Positions 1 through 6,701 are shown, counted from the stretch's first letter. The stretch is DNA of 9,562 nt from 2-01-FULL-49-10 sp041652335 (GCA_041652335.1 JBAZHL010000024.1:1-9562), one strand, 5' to 3'. The notes: generated by a model not told the origin, from the letters alone. Numbers and translations: made by a program.

Positions 1-1780
1 CGATCAATTGGTCCTCACTAAATGGCAGCTCGTTGATGTTCTTACCCAACAGTGGCCTGTTGCTCGGGTCACGCAGAATCAACTTTCTTTGGGATCTATC
101 CAAGTGAGCGACTATGGCATGGCGTTGGTTGGGCTTGTTGCCAGCTATAGCAATAACTATAGCCTTGCCGTCTAACAGTTCGCTTAAAACTCCGGCGACA
201 CTATCTACTGCCATCACCTCGTAGCCGCCTTGCTTTGCCAGATCCGCTAATTTTCCGGTATCAATTCCTTTTTCCGGAGTGTAGAGTTGCAAGCCAGTAT
301 CACCTGCCCGCCAACTCCAATCATCCTCGTTCGGGTTGGGTCGACCATATAATTTATCGATGTTTGCTAATGCGGCCAAGAAGCAACTCTGATCCGCTGC
401 TTGTAAAATGGTCTCCCCCTCGCGTCGAGCTAACTCTTCGACTGTGGCCGGAGTTGTCTCGGTGGCAGTGGTCGGTCGAACTGGCTGTTCAGCCTCTACG
501 CCACTTAGAGCTTCTTTTAGTCGTCTCAGGGTGGAGGTGGGTTTGCCGACTTCTGCATGCGCGCGATTGTGAACATAAATATTGCGGGTTGATGTTCCGC
601 CGAATTTTCGTTCCAAGTCGATTAAACGTTTACGTATATCCTCGTGGTGAGTAAATATGGTCACCGTTACCCCGCCATAGATCATATGTGTGTCAAATCC
701 CAAGGCTGTCGAGACATCGCCCACATCCACTCCCGATAGTTGTTGGTTAAGGTTTTCCGGCGAGTTGCTTTTTCTGATATCGATTACTACCTTGTGGCCA
801 TCAGTCGTCATCATTGTTCTGCCGGGTTGTTTTACCCATTCCCGCATAAAATCTAATCCTTTGTCGATAGCCTGTTTGGTATCACTAACCAACTTGGCCG
901 GCTCTTCGACCCCAGCCGCTCTTAACTGTTCGTCTGATAGCTGAATTGTGGGATCGCCACCGGTTAGTGCCATTAGCTCAACCATGGTCGGATTTGGCAA
1001 GCGAGTTTTACCATCGGGCACCTGATGCCAGCTCATTAATGTTTTACCTTTTTCTTGGGCGTAGGCTAATCCAAATGCGTTTCTGGCAGTAAGTTTAAGT
1101 TGTTCTGGGCCAAAGTCGTCGGTGTGGTATGTTTTATTGTCGTGGGCGTCGACGAAATCAACGATGTTCTGTATCCGTTTTCCCTCCTCAGTATCTGGAG
1201 ACGGCAACTTACCCAAGGCTAATAGCCAACGATAAACTTTACGGGTCGAAGATCCGGAGGTGCTAAGGGAGTCGGGGCCATGGTGATCAAAATACATCTG
1301 GCGGCCAGTTATCTTAGCTTGTTTCCCTTCTCCTTCAATTCGGATCGACGAGATCAAACCGTCTCGTTGAGGTCGCTGGGGCCGGCCATCTGCTCTGTCC
1401 TCTAATCTAACGCCCTCGATCTCGTCTGGCGAAATATCTACCATCAATCCTGCATTGCGGTAGAAAAAATCCGGGAATAGGCCATCTGCTACGGCTTTTT
1501 GCTGCGCCTCCGGACTAAGTGCTCGAAACCGACAGTACGCCTCCCCGTTTTTTTTCAGTTCGTCGTGGCTTGGGTAGCGGATATGTTCAAAATCGGCTGG
1601 GATCACCCCGGCCTCTTTCAATAACCAAACTCCCATCAAGCCGTCGAGATCTGAGTCAGCTACAATGCCCTCTTTCGCCATCTCTTGTAGACTGCGAAAA
1701 GCGGCCTCTTTTTCTGCGAGGCTCATCTCCGGGAATTCACCCTCTGTTGATGATGATAAGTTGGGCTCTCGTTCTGCCAT
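1..1780 (-). CDS. DHH-family phosphoesterase fused to C39/papain-like cysteine peptidase (C-terminus cut by window edge)
   Basis: An uninterrupted minus-strand frame runs from ATG at 1780 to the left edge (593 codons, no stop seen), so the C-terminus is missing. Residues 40-215 carry the DHH phosphoesterase motif set: DSDLDG (42-47), an isolated Asp after a hydrophobic strand (LMVD, D115), FDHHG (D165-H166-H167) and DFVDAHDN (208-215). Such proteins are Mn-dependent phosphodiesterases acting on nucleic acids or small nucleotides. Residues ~360-425 (KFGG, then HNRAHAEVGKP) may be a DHHA1-like substrate-binding part; this is weak. After a Thr/Pro-rich linker, residues 455-593 resemble a C39-like peptidase: Gln460 six before Cys466 (QSCFLAAL), His554 (RHAIVAHLD) and Asp571 (LILRDPSN) in the order and spacing of a papain-type triad. 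No signal peptide or membrane segment is seen, so it is likely cytoplasmic. The substrate is unknown. The DHH call is firm, the peptidase call good, and the combination unusual. Confidence 0.8.
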   Translation of the reverse strand, partial: MAEREPNLSSSTEGEFPEMSLAEKEAAFRSLQEMAKEGIVADSDLDGLMGVWLLKEAGVIPADFEHIRYPSHDELKKNGEAYCRFRALSPEAQQKAVADGLFPDFFYRNAGLMVDISPDEIEGVRLEDRADGRPQRPQRDGLISSIRIEGEGKQAKITGRQMYFDHHGPDSLSTSGSSTRKVYRWLLALGKLPSPDTEEGKRIQNIVDFVDAHDNKTYHTDDFGPEQLKLTARNAFGLAYAQEKGKTLMSWHQVPDGKTRLPNPTMVELMALTGGDPTIQLSDEQLRAAGVEEPAKLVSDTKQAIDKGLDFMREWVKQPGRTMMTTDGHKVVIDIRKSNSPENLNQQLSGVDVGDVSTALGFDTHMIYGGVTVTIFTHHEDIRKRLIDLERKFGGTSTRNIYVHNRAHAEVGKPTSTLRRLKEALSGVEAEQPVRPTTATETTPATVEELARREGETILQAADQSCFLAALANIDKLYGRPNPNEDDWSWRAGDTGLQLYTPEKGIDTGKLADLAKQGGYEVMAVDSVAGVLSELLDGKAIVIAIAGNKPNQRHAIVAHLDRSQRKLILRDPSNRPLLGKNINELPFSEDQLI

Positions 1781-1805
1781 AAAATATAAGATTTACTGTT
1801 TTTTC

Positions 1806-1834
1806 ATTATACCACAGATCGCAGATTTAGTCAA
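1806..1834 (-). promoter_or_regulatory. Sigma70-type promoter of the DHH-peptidase gene
   Basis: On the minus strand, TTGACT (1834-1829) is followed after exactly 17 bases by TATAAT (1811-1806). The -10 is preceded by TGG, which also fits an extended -10. Transcription would start near 1799, leaving a leader of about 20 bases that is A/T-rich with no Shine-Dalgarno before ATG 1780. The match is near consensus and correctly placed. Confidence 0.75.
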
Positions 1835-1862
1835 TACCAGAGCACATTTCTGTCATTTATCA

Positions 1863-1877
1863 GGGGAAAACTTCCCC
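1863..1877. promoter_or_regulatory. Perfect inverted repeat GGGGAA-AAC-TTCCCC, candidate operator
   Basis: Two 6-base arms are perfectly complementary around a 3-base centre. The element ends five bases before the extended -10 of ftsK, so it covers the -35 zone, and it lies about 30 bases upstream of the divergent promoter's -35. No T-run follows and it lies upstream of the start site, so a terminator is unlikely. A repressor or activator site is the natural reading, but no regulator is known. Confidence 0.45.
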
Positions 1878-1879
1878 CG

Positions 1880-1888
1880 TGATATAAT
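1880..1888 (+). promoter_or_regulatory. Extended -10 promoter of ftsK
   Basis: TGATATAAT gives a consensus TATAAT at 1883-1888 with the upstream TGn of extended -10 promoters. No good -35 hexamer lies 16-18 bases upstream; that position holds the palindrome at 1863-1877. Start of transcription would be near 1895, giving a leader of about 26 bases that includes AGAGGA at 1902-1907. Confidence 0.6.
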
Positions 1889-1920
1889 TAACCTGTTGTA
1901 TAGAGGAAATTTAGCTCGGA

Positions 1921-4053
1921 ATGGCAAAGAAAAAGCGGAAACGTAAATACAAATACCGCTCCTATCAGACNNNNNNNNNNNNNNNNNNNNTGTTCGGCTT
2001 AGGTTACTTTGTACTGTTGTCTATCTTGGGTGCCGCTGGTGGGGTAGGTAGTGTTTTTTATGGCGGGCTACGTATGGGTTTGGGTTGGACCAGTTTTGTC
2101 CTCCCCGTGTTGTTAGTCGGTGCGGGCATCGCGCTGTTCTACCCAGTCAAATATAAATTTACAGCCACTAACATAGTTGGGTTGGTTTTGTTAGTACTAT
2201 CGATCTCAACTCTCTTCCATCTATTTATCGCGCCCGAGCAGGGTACCGAAGCAGCCTATCAAGGCTCGGGTGGTGGCTACGTTGGCTTAGTCATCTCATT
2301 AGCTTTGATCGGGATGGTTGATTTTTGGGCTTCTCTGCTAATCGTGGGTGTGGCGCTAATCATCTCTTTGATGTTTGTGTTTGGCCAACCACTCAGGGAG
2401 CTTTACTACAAAATGAAGTTTAAATTACCCACTATGCCGAAATTGCCGCGGGTGGTAATTAATGATGCTAACGGCAATGGCTACGAAGACGAGGGAGAGG
2501 AAGAGGCCAAGCCGGTTAAACATAAAGGGAAAGCGGTGGCCGAAGAGGATGAGGAAGCCGAAGGAACCGCTAAGCCAAAAAAGAAAGTCGCTCGCGATAC
2601 CGAGTTTGTCCCCCGCGAGATTACGCCCGGTGGCGACTACTCCGCTCCCCCACTGGATCTCCTGAGCGATGTAGTTACCAAAGTTGATAGTGGTAATATT
2701 CGTCAAAATATCACCACCATCCAGGAGACCTTAGAGGATTTTGGTGTCGAAGTAGAGATGTCCGAAGTTAACGTTGGCCCAACCGTTACTCAGTACACGC
2801 TCAAGCCGGCCGCCGGTGTACGGTTGTCTCGCATTAGCAACTTATCTAACGATCTATCTCTGGCGTTAGCGGCGCATCCGATTAGAATTGAAGCGCCTAT
2901 CCCTGGAAGATCGCTGGTTGGTGTGGAGGTACCTAATCGCAAAACCTCTCTGGTGCGTTTGCGCGAGATTATGGAATCGGACGCATTTAAGGCTATCAAC
3001 TCTCAATTGCGGATGCCATTAGGTCGCGATGTGGCCGGTAATCCTATCGCCGCCGATTTAGTTAGAATGCCACACTTACTTATTGCCGGAGCCACTGGTA
3101 TGGGTAAAAGTGTTTTTCTCAACGGATTGTTAGTTAGTTTGATTTATCAGAATTCACCCTCAGATCTGCGGCTGATCTTGGTTGATCCTAAGCGGGTCGA
3201 GTTTACCGCCTACAACGATATCCCCCACTTGCTGGCACCAGTCATCGTCGATCCATACAAAACCATCAACGCGCTTAAATGGATGGTGGCAGAGATGGAG
3301 CGCCGGTATCGATTGTTTGCCGATCATAAGGTGCGATTTATCGACGCATTTAATAAGGCCAATCCAGATTCTAAAATGCCCAACATTGTTCTGGTAATTG
3401 ATGAGTTAGCGGATCTAATGGCCGTATCGGCTCGTGAAGTTGAGGCCTATATCTGTCGATTAGCTCAGATGGCTCGAGCAGTGGGTATTCATTTAGTCTT
3501 GGCCACCCAACGGCCGAGCGTCGATGTTATTACCGGTTTGATCAAAGCCAACTTCCCGTCCAGATTAGCCTTTGCCGTGACTTCGGGCACCGATTCGCGC
3601 ACTATCCTGGATACTGTGGGCGCCGACAAGTTGTTAGGCAATGGAGATATGTTGTTCCTGCCTTCGGACGCCAGCAAACCGCGACGGATTCAGGGCGTCT
3701 ATGTGGGCGACAAAGAGATCAAGGCGATTACTGATTTTGTTAAGACTCAATCCCCTGTCTATGTCGAGGAGCTGATCGCTGAGACCAAAGATACTGGTGG
3801 TGCTAATGTTGAGGGCGGTGATGATCTATTAAAGGAAGCTACCGATTTGGTAGTGCGCACCGGTAAAGCATCGGCCAGCTACCTCCAGCGTCGGTTTAGG
3901 ATTGGTTATGCGAGGGCCGCTCGTTTGCTTGATCTATTGGAGGCCGGTGGCGTGGTGGGTCCCGGCGAAGGCGCCAAGCCCCGTGATATTTTGATGAGTA
4001 AATCGGACCTGCCCGGTGGCGCCGATGAAGATTTTGAGGACGACGCAGTCTAA
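1921..4053 (+). CDS. ftsK: DNA translocase FtsK/SpoIIIE
   Basis: Membrane-anchored ATPase that pumps chromosomal DNA at the division septum. A basic N-terminus (KKKRKRKYKYR) precedes four or five hydrophobic segments (about 25-49, 55-74, 83-103, 120-154), then a charged low-complexity linker (188-228) and the motor. Walker A is GATGMGKS (390-397; Met replaces the usual Ser), Walker B is LVIDELADLM (491-500), followed by ATQRPSVDVITG (528-539). The C-terminal winged-helix gamma domain (about 634-690) has the LQRRFRIGYARAARLLDLLE signature of KOPS-type DNA readers. The 710-residue length is like SpoIIIE, without the long linker of E. coli FtsK. AGAGGA lies 13 bases before the ATG. A 20-N gap falls at codons 17-24 with the frame kept on both sides. 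The TAA shares its last base with the yajQ ATG. Confidence 0.96.
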   Translation: MAKKKRKRKYKYRSYQXXXXXXXXFGLGYFVLLSILGAAGGVGSVFYGGLRMGLGWTSFVLPVLLVGAGIALFYPVKYKFTATNIVGLVLLVLSISTLFHLFIAPEQGTEAAYQGSGGGYVGLVISLALIGMVDFWASLLIVGVALIISLMFVFGQPLRELYYKMKFKLPTMPKLPRVVINDANGNGYEDEGEEEAKPVKHKGKAVAEEDEEAEGTAKPKKKVARDTEFVPREITPGGDYSAPPLDLLSDVVTKVDSGNIRQNITTIQETLEDFGVEVEMSEVNVGPTVTQYTLKPAAGVRLSRISNLSNDLSLALAAHPIRIEAPIPGRSLVGVEVPNRKTSLVRLREIMESDAFKAINSQLRMPLGRDVAGNPIAADLVRMPHLLIAGATGMGKSVFLNGLLVSLIYQNSPSDLRLILVDPKRVEFTAYNDIPHLLAPVIVDPYKTINALKWMVAEMERRYRLFADHKVRFIDAFNKANPDSKMPNIVLVIDELADLMAVSAREVEAYICRLAQMARAVGIHLVLATQRPSVDVITGLIKANFPSRLAFAVTSGTDSRTILDTVGADKLLGNGDMLFLPSDASKPRRIQGVYVGDKEIKAITDFVKTQSPVYVEELIAETKDTGGANVEGGDDLLKEATDLVVRTGKASASYLQRRFRIGYARAARLLDLLEAGGVVGPGEGAKPRDILMSKSDLPGGADEDFEDDAV
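1971..1990. other. Assembly gap of 20 N inside ftsK
   Basis: Twenty undetermined bases fall between the basic N-terminus and the first membrane segment of FtsK. The frame is the same on both sides, but this N-terminal region varies between species, so the true length cannot be judged. The codon before the gap, ACN, is Thr whichever base follows. Confidence 0.98.
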
Positions 4054-4547
4054 TGGCCAGCGAATATTCTTTTGATGTTGTTTCGAAGATCGACCAGCAG
4101 GAGCTGGCCAACGCTTTGGATCAGGCCCGTCGAGAGATAGTAGCCCGCTATGATTTTAAAGATGTCTTGGCCGATATTAAAGTGGCGGATAGTAACCTAA
4201 CTATTCATACCGCCGACGAATATAAGTTCACGGCCATCTTAGATATAATCAAGTCTAAGCTGATCCGCCGTGGATTGGATCTAAAGATATTGGGCGAAGA
4301 GAAGCGGGAAGATGCCGCCAATGCTACATTGCGGGTAACTATTAAACTGGTCGAAGGCATCTCGGGCGAGTACGCCAAAACTATTAATAAGCTGATCCGC
4401 GATAAATTCCCCAAAGTTAAATCCAGCATTCAGGGCGAAGAGCTGAGGGTCAGCAGTAAGAGCAAAGATGAACTACAGTCTGTGATGCAGTTGCTCAAAA
4501 GCGATCCCGAAGTAAAGCTCCCCCTCCAATTTGCTAACTATCGTTAA
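4053..4547 (+). CDS. yajQ: YajQ family nucleotide/RNA-binding protein (UPF0234)
   Basis: The 164 residues match the family's usual length (about 163) from end to end: SFDVVSKIDQQELANAL at the start, YDFKD, a middle IIKSKLIRRGLDLK, IQGEELRVSSKSKDELQ and the terminal PLQFANYR. YajQ proteins have two ferredoxin-like folds. A Xanthomonas member binds cyclic di-GMP and acts with a transcription regulator; others bind nucleotides or RNA, so the role here is open. Its ATG shares one base with the ftsK stop (TAATG), and GAGG at 4036-4039 inside ftsK may serve as a distant ribosome site, so it is probably translated by coupling. It is followed 29 bases later by recA. Family assignment is firm, function is not. 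Confidence 0.93.
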   Translation: MASEYSFDVVSKIDQQELANALDQARREIVARYDFKDVLADIKVADSNLTIHTADEYKFTAILDIIKSKLIRRGLDLKILGEEKREDAANATLRVTIKLVEGISGEYAKTINKLIRDKFPKVKSSIQGEELRVSSKSKDELQSVMQLLKSDPEVKLPLQFANYR

Positions 4548-4576
4548 CCTCGCTTTATTGTTAATCTAAAAGAGCC

Positions 4577-5575
4577 ATGACTACTAAGACCCCCGTTAAA
4601 CAACCCACAACTAACCAGCTCGCCGATACCCTCAGCGAGTTAGAGAAGCGTTATGGCAAAGGCGCCATTATGCGCCTGGGTGATGCCCAACATGTGGAGG
4701 TCGAGGCGGTTCCGACTGGCTCACTGACTTTAGACATGGCGTTGGGGGTGGGCGGAGTTCCAAAGGGTCGAGTGATCGAGATCTTTGGCCCAGAGTCCTC
4801 TGGTAAGACCACGTTGGCCCTACACATTATTGCGGAGGCTCAAAAGCGAGGTGAGGCAGCGGCCTTTATTGATGCGGAGCACGCATTAGATCCAGACTAC
4901 GCCAAGCGGATTGGAGTTGATACTAAGAATCTCCTCATCTCTCAGCCGGATACTGGTGAGCAAGCTTTAGACATCGTCGAGGCATTAGTACAGTCCAACT
5001 CGGTCGGGGTGGTAGTGGTGGACTCAGTCGCCGCATTAGTCCCCCGTGCTGAATTGGAGGGCGAGATGGGCGATTCGCATATGGGCTTACAGGCGCGGTT
5101 GATGAGTCAGGCTATGAGAAAGATCACGGCATATGTTAGCCGCTCTCGAACCACGGTGGTCTTTATTAACCAGCTGCGGATGAAGATCGGTGTGATGTTT
5201 GGCAACCCCGAAACCACCACCGGTGGTAACGCTTTAAAGTATTACGCTTCGGTACGGTTAGACATCAGACGAGTAGAGGCGATCAAGGACGGTGAGGTCA
5301 ATATTGGCAATAAGGTGCGGGTGAAGGTGGTAAAGAACAAAGTGGCTCCCCCGTTCCGTCAAGCCGAGTTCGATCTAATGTTTAACGAAGGTATCTCTCG
5401 TACTGGCGAGTTGGTTGACCTGGGTGTGCACCGCGGAGTGATCAATAAATCGGGGGCTTGGTACGAATACGAGGGCGAAAAGATTGCTCAGGGCCGGGAA
5501 GCTGCTAAGGAGTATTTAAAGAGCAACCCAAAGGTTGCAGACCGTATCGAAAAAGCGATTCGCGCAATCGGCTGA
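4577..5575 (+). CDS. recA: Recombinase RecA
   Basis: Forms ATP-dependent filaments on single-stranded DNA, drives homologous pairing and stimulates LexA-type self-cleavage. Visible hallmarks are Walker A GPESSGKTT (71-79), catalytic Glu101 in DAEHALD, Walker B VVVDSVAAL (Asp149), the L1 segment EGEMGDSHMGLQARLMSQ, and L2 GVMFGNPETTTGG (205-217) followed by NALKYYASVRLDIRR. At 332 residues it is complete but ends at RIEKAIRAIG, without the acidic tail of E. coli RecA that restrains DNA binding. ATG 4577 is chosen because the family N-terminal helix (LAD.LSELEKRYGKGAIMRLGD) follows within about 14 residues; the ribosome site (AAAGAG) is weak. The stop is TGA, showing TGA is not recoded. No own promoter or LexA box was recognised; it probably shares the ftsK-yajQ transcript. 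Confidence 0.98.
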   Translation: MTTKTPVKQPTTNQLADTLSELEKRYGKGAIMRLGDAQHVEVEAVPTGSLTLDMALGVGGVPKGRVIEIFGPESSGKTTLALHIIAEAQKRGEAAAFIDAEHALDPDYAKRIGVDTKNLLISQPDTGEQALDIVEALVQSNSVGVVVVDSVAALVPRAELEGEMGDSHMGLQARLMSQAMRKITAYVSRSRTTVVFINQLRMKIGVMFGNPETTTGGNALKYYASVRLDIRRVEAIKDGEVNIGNKVRVKVVKNKVAPPFRQAEFDLMFNEGISRTGELVDLGVHRGVINKSGAWYEYEGEKIAQGREAAKEYLKSNPKVADRIEKAIRAIG

Positions 5576-5579
5576 TTTT
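5550..5579. terminator. recA/ldt 3' ends: Probable bidirectional terminator spanning the recA and L,D-transpeptidase stops
   Basis: A hairpin pairs AGC-GATT (5554-5560) with AATC-GCT (5566-5573), with one bulged G (5570) and the 5-base loop CGCGC. TTTT follows on the plus strand (5576-5579) and TTTT follows on the minus strand (complement of 5550-5553). Both genes end here with 2 bases between stops, so each gene's terminator lies partly in the other's coding sequence. The stem is short and the T-runs are only four long. Confidence 0.42.
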
Positions 5580-6534
5580 AGCTCACCTGAACGATCGTAC
5601 CGTTCTCTGCCCAGTCATACAACAGAGGGGCTTCTTTGATACCCACGCGGACACAACCGTGGGACATCTTTTTACCTAAGTGAGTAGCGTCCTCATAGAT
5701 CCAACCATTTTCATAGTAACGGCTACCGATGTACTGGCCATCCATCCCTTTGTACTTAGCCGCGTTAGTGCGCCAAGATGGCAACATGTGGATACCGTAG
5801 CCTCGTTGGTTGTTATCGTCTGGGCCTGCTAACCCCATCCAGTTATTCATGTATAGTTTGTATTCGGATGAGTAAGCGCGTGGCGCCCGATTAGCAATGG
5901 TGAACGTTCCCTCAGGGGTGCCGTATCCAGACTTACCGGTAGATACCGGCATGCTCATTACTACTATATGATCTTCAACTGCCCAGAGTTGCTGTTTGTC
6001 TAAAGAAACGCGGATTCGCTTGCCGTCCTCGTCGGCATCCTGAATCGCAACAGTATCCCCTACTTGGATGAGATAACTAATAGCTTCTCCCTCCGCCCAA
6101 TTGCCGTTGATCACCGGTCGAAAGTCTTCTTTAAATTTTGCTGACTCGCTGATCGCTACTACCGGGGTCTCAAAGGTTACTTTCTCGAAAGGTTCGATCA
6201 CAGTCTCTTCGGTAGTTGATTTAATTAACGAACCGTTCTCCCACTCCGAGGTGGCAAACTGGCTGATTCGGCTGGATGTCCCCTCAAAATAAACGGCACC
6301 TAACCGAAGTTGATCGGTAGACCAGCTCTCTTGTCCAATATTTCTAATGGTTACCTTTAGCCAACCTGGGGCTCCCGGGGTTAATTTAAGGTCATCGCTC
6401 TGGCCGAGCAGTTGATAGGCGTATGGCTTGTCTACCTGCTCAGCTGGCGACAAGGCCAAGGCATCATATACAAATAACCCGGCTACCAAACTGAAGCCGA
6501 GCCACGTTACCCCAAGAGTTTTTAAGATCTTCAT
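5578..6534 (-). CDS. Secreted L,D-transpeptidase (YkuD) with N-terminal Ig-like domain
   Basis: Forms or remodels peptidoglycan 3-3 cross-links, or anchors proteins to the wall, on the outer face of the membrane. A hydrophobic signal/anchor (residues about 5-27, ending DALA-LS) is followed by a region (about 41-128) with the pattern LTPGAPGWLKVTIRNIGQESW...LGAV...IEPFEKVTF, which resembles NBR1-type Ig-like domains; this is inference. The YkuD domain (about 172-318) shows His249 (GYGIHML) and the active site SHGCVRVG with His292 and Cys294. The total of 318 residues with Cys near the C-terminus is normal. The short A/T-rich leader has no Shine-Dalgarno. The gene converges on recA with 2 bases between stops and has its own near-consensus promoter. 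YkuD function is confident; the Ig-like partner domain less so. Confidence 0.93.
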   Translation of the reverse strand: MKILKTLGVTWLGFSLVAGLFVYDALALSPAEQVDKPYAYQLLGQSDDLKLTPGAPGWLKVTIRNIGQESWSTDQLRLGAVYFEGTSSRISQFATSEWENGSLIKSTTEETVIEPFEKVTFETPVVAISESAKFKEDFRPVINGNWAEGEAISYLIQVGDTVAIQDADEDGKRIRVSLDKQQLWAVEDHIVVMSMPVSTGKSGYGTPEGTFTIANRAPRAYSSEYKLYMNNWMGLAGPDDNNQRGYGIHMLPSWRTNAAKYKGMDGQYIGSRYYENGWIYEDATHLGKKMSHGCVRVGIKEAPLLYDWAENGTIVQVS

Positions 6535-6560
6535 TTATTTTTATGTTTTGGTGTTTTTTT

Positions 6561-6589
6561 ATTATATCAAAAAATCGGCTCCCAGTCAA
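6561..6589 (-). promoter_or_regulatory. Sigma70-type promoter of the L,D-transpeptidase gene
   Basis: On the minus strand TTGACT (6589-6584), a 17-base spacer and TATAAT (6566-6561) give a near-consensus promoter with the same hexamers and spacing as the one upstream of the DHH-peptidase gene. Start would be near 6554, with a leader of about 20 bases lacking a Shine-Dalgarno before ATG 6534. Confidence 0.78.
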
Positions 6590-6599
6590 GGGAAATCTA

Positions 6600-6628
6600 T
6601 TGACTAAACCTGTAGACCGTGTTAGTCT
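6600..6628 (+). promoter_or_regulatory. Candidate promoter of the zinc-ribbon gene
   Basis: TTGACT (6600-6605), a 17-base spacer ending in TGT, then TAGTCT (6623-6628). The -35 is as good as those of the two minus promoters; the -10 matches TATAAT at only three positions but has the extended TGn. Its -35 faces away from the transpeptidase -35 ten bases away. The leader would be about 67 bases with no recognised riboswitch. Confidence 0.45.
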
Positions 6629-6686
6629 ATGATGAATTTGCGCATGAAGGTCTTTGAGATTTAGGGTTGAGATGAAGTTTTAGTAT

Positions 6687-6693
6687 GAGGAGG
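6687..6693 (+). promoter_or_regulatory. Strong Shine-Dalgarno GAGGAGG that fixes the start of the zinc-ribbon gene
   Basis: GAGGAGG overlaps the first in-frame GTG (6693), so that GTG cannot be its start. The next in-frame GTG, at 6702, lies 8 bases after the motif, the usual spacing. It is the strongest ribosome site in the window and suggests that the organism's 16S rRNA keeps an anti-Shine-Dalgarno sequence. Confidence 0.8.
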
Positions 6694-6701
6694 TGGCCAA
6701 A

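Noticed and set aside
235..1782. Plus-strand open frames at 235-654, 690-944 and 1519-1782
   Set aside because: They lie antisense to the DHH-peptidase frame, which is open for 593 codons with clear motifs; their translations are low-complexity and resemble no family.
1971..1990. Possible frameshift or split gene at the ftsK gap
   Set aside because: The same frame continues through the membrane segments and motor, and a basic N-terminus with a ribosome site precedes the gap, so one gene is the simplest reading.
6693..6695. GTG 6693 as start of the zinc-ribbon gene
   Set aside because: It overlaps the Shine-Dalgarno GAGGAGG; GTG 6702, in the same frame, has proper spacing.
6629..6701. Riboswitch or leader peptide in the zinc-ribbon leader
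   Set aside because: About 67 bases with no stable stem or recognisable aptamer core; only short GATGA repeats were seen.
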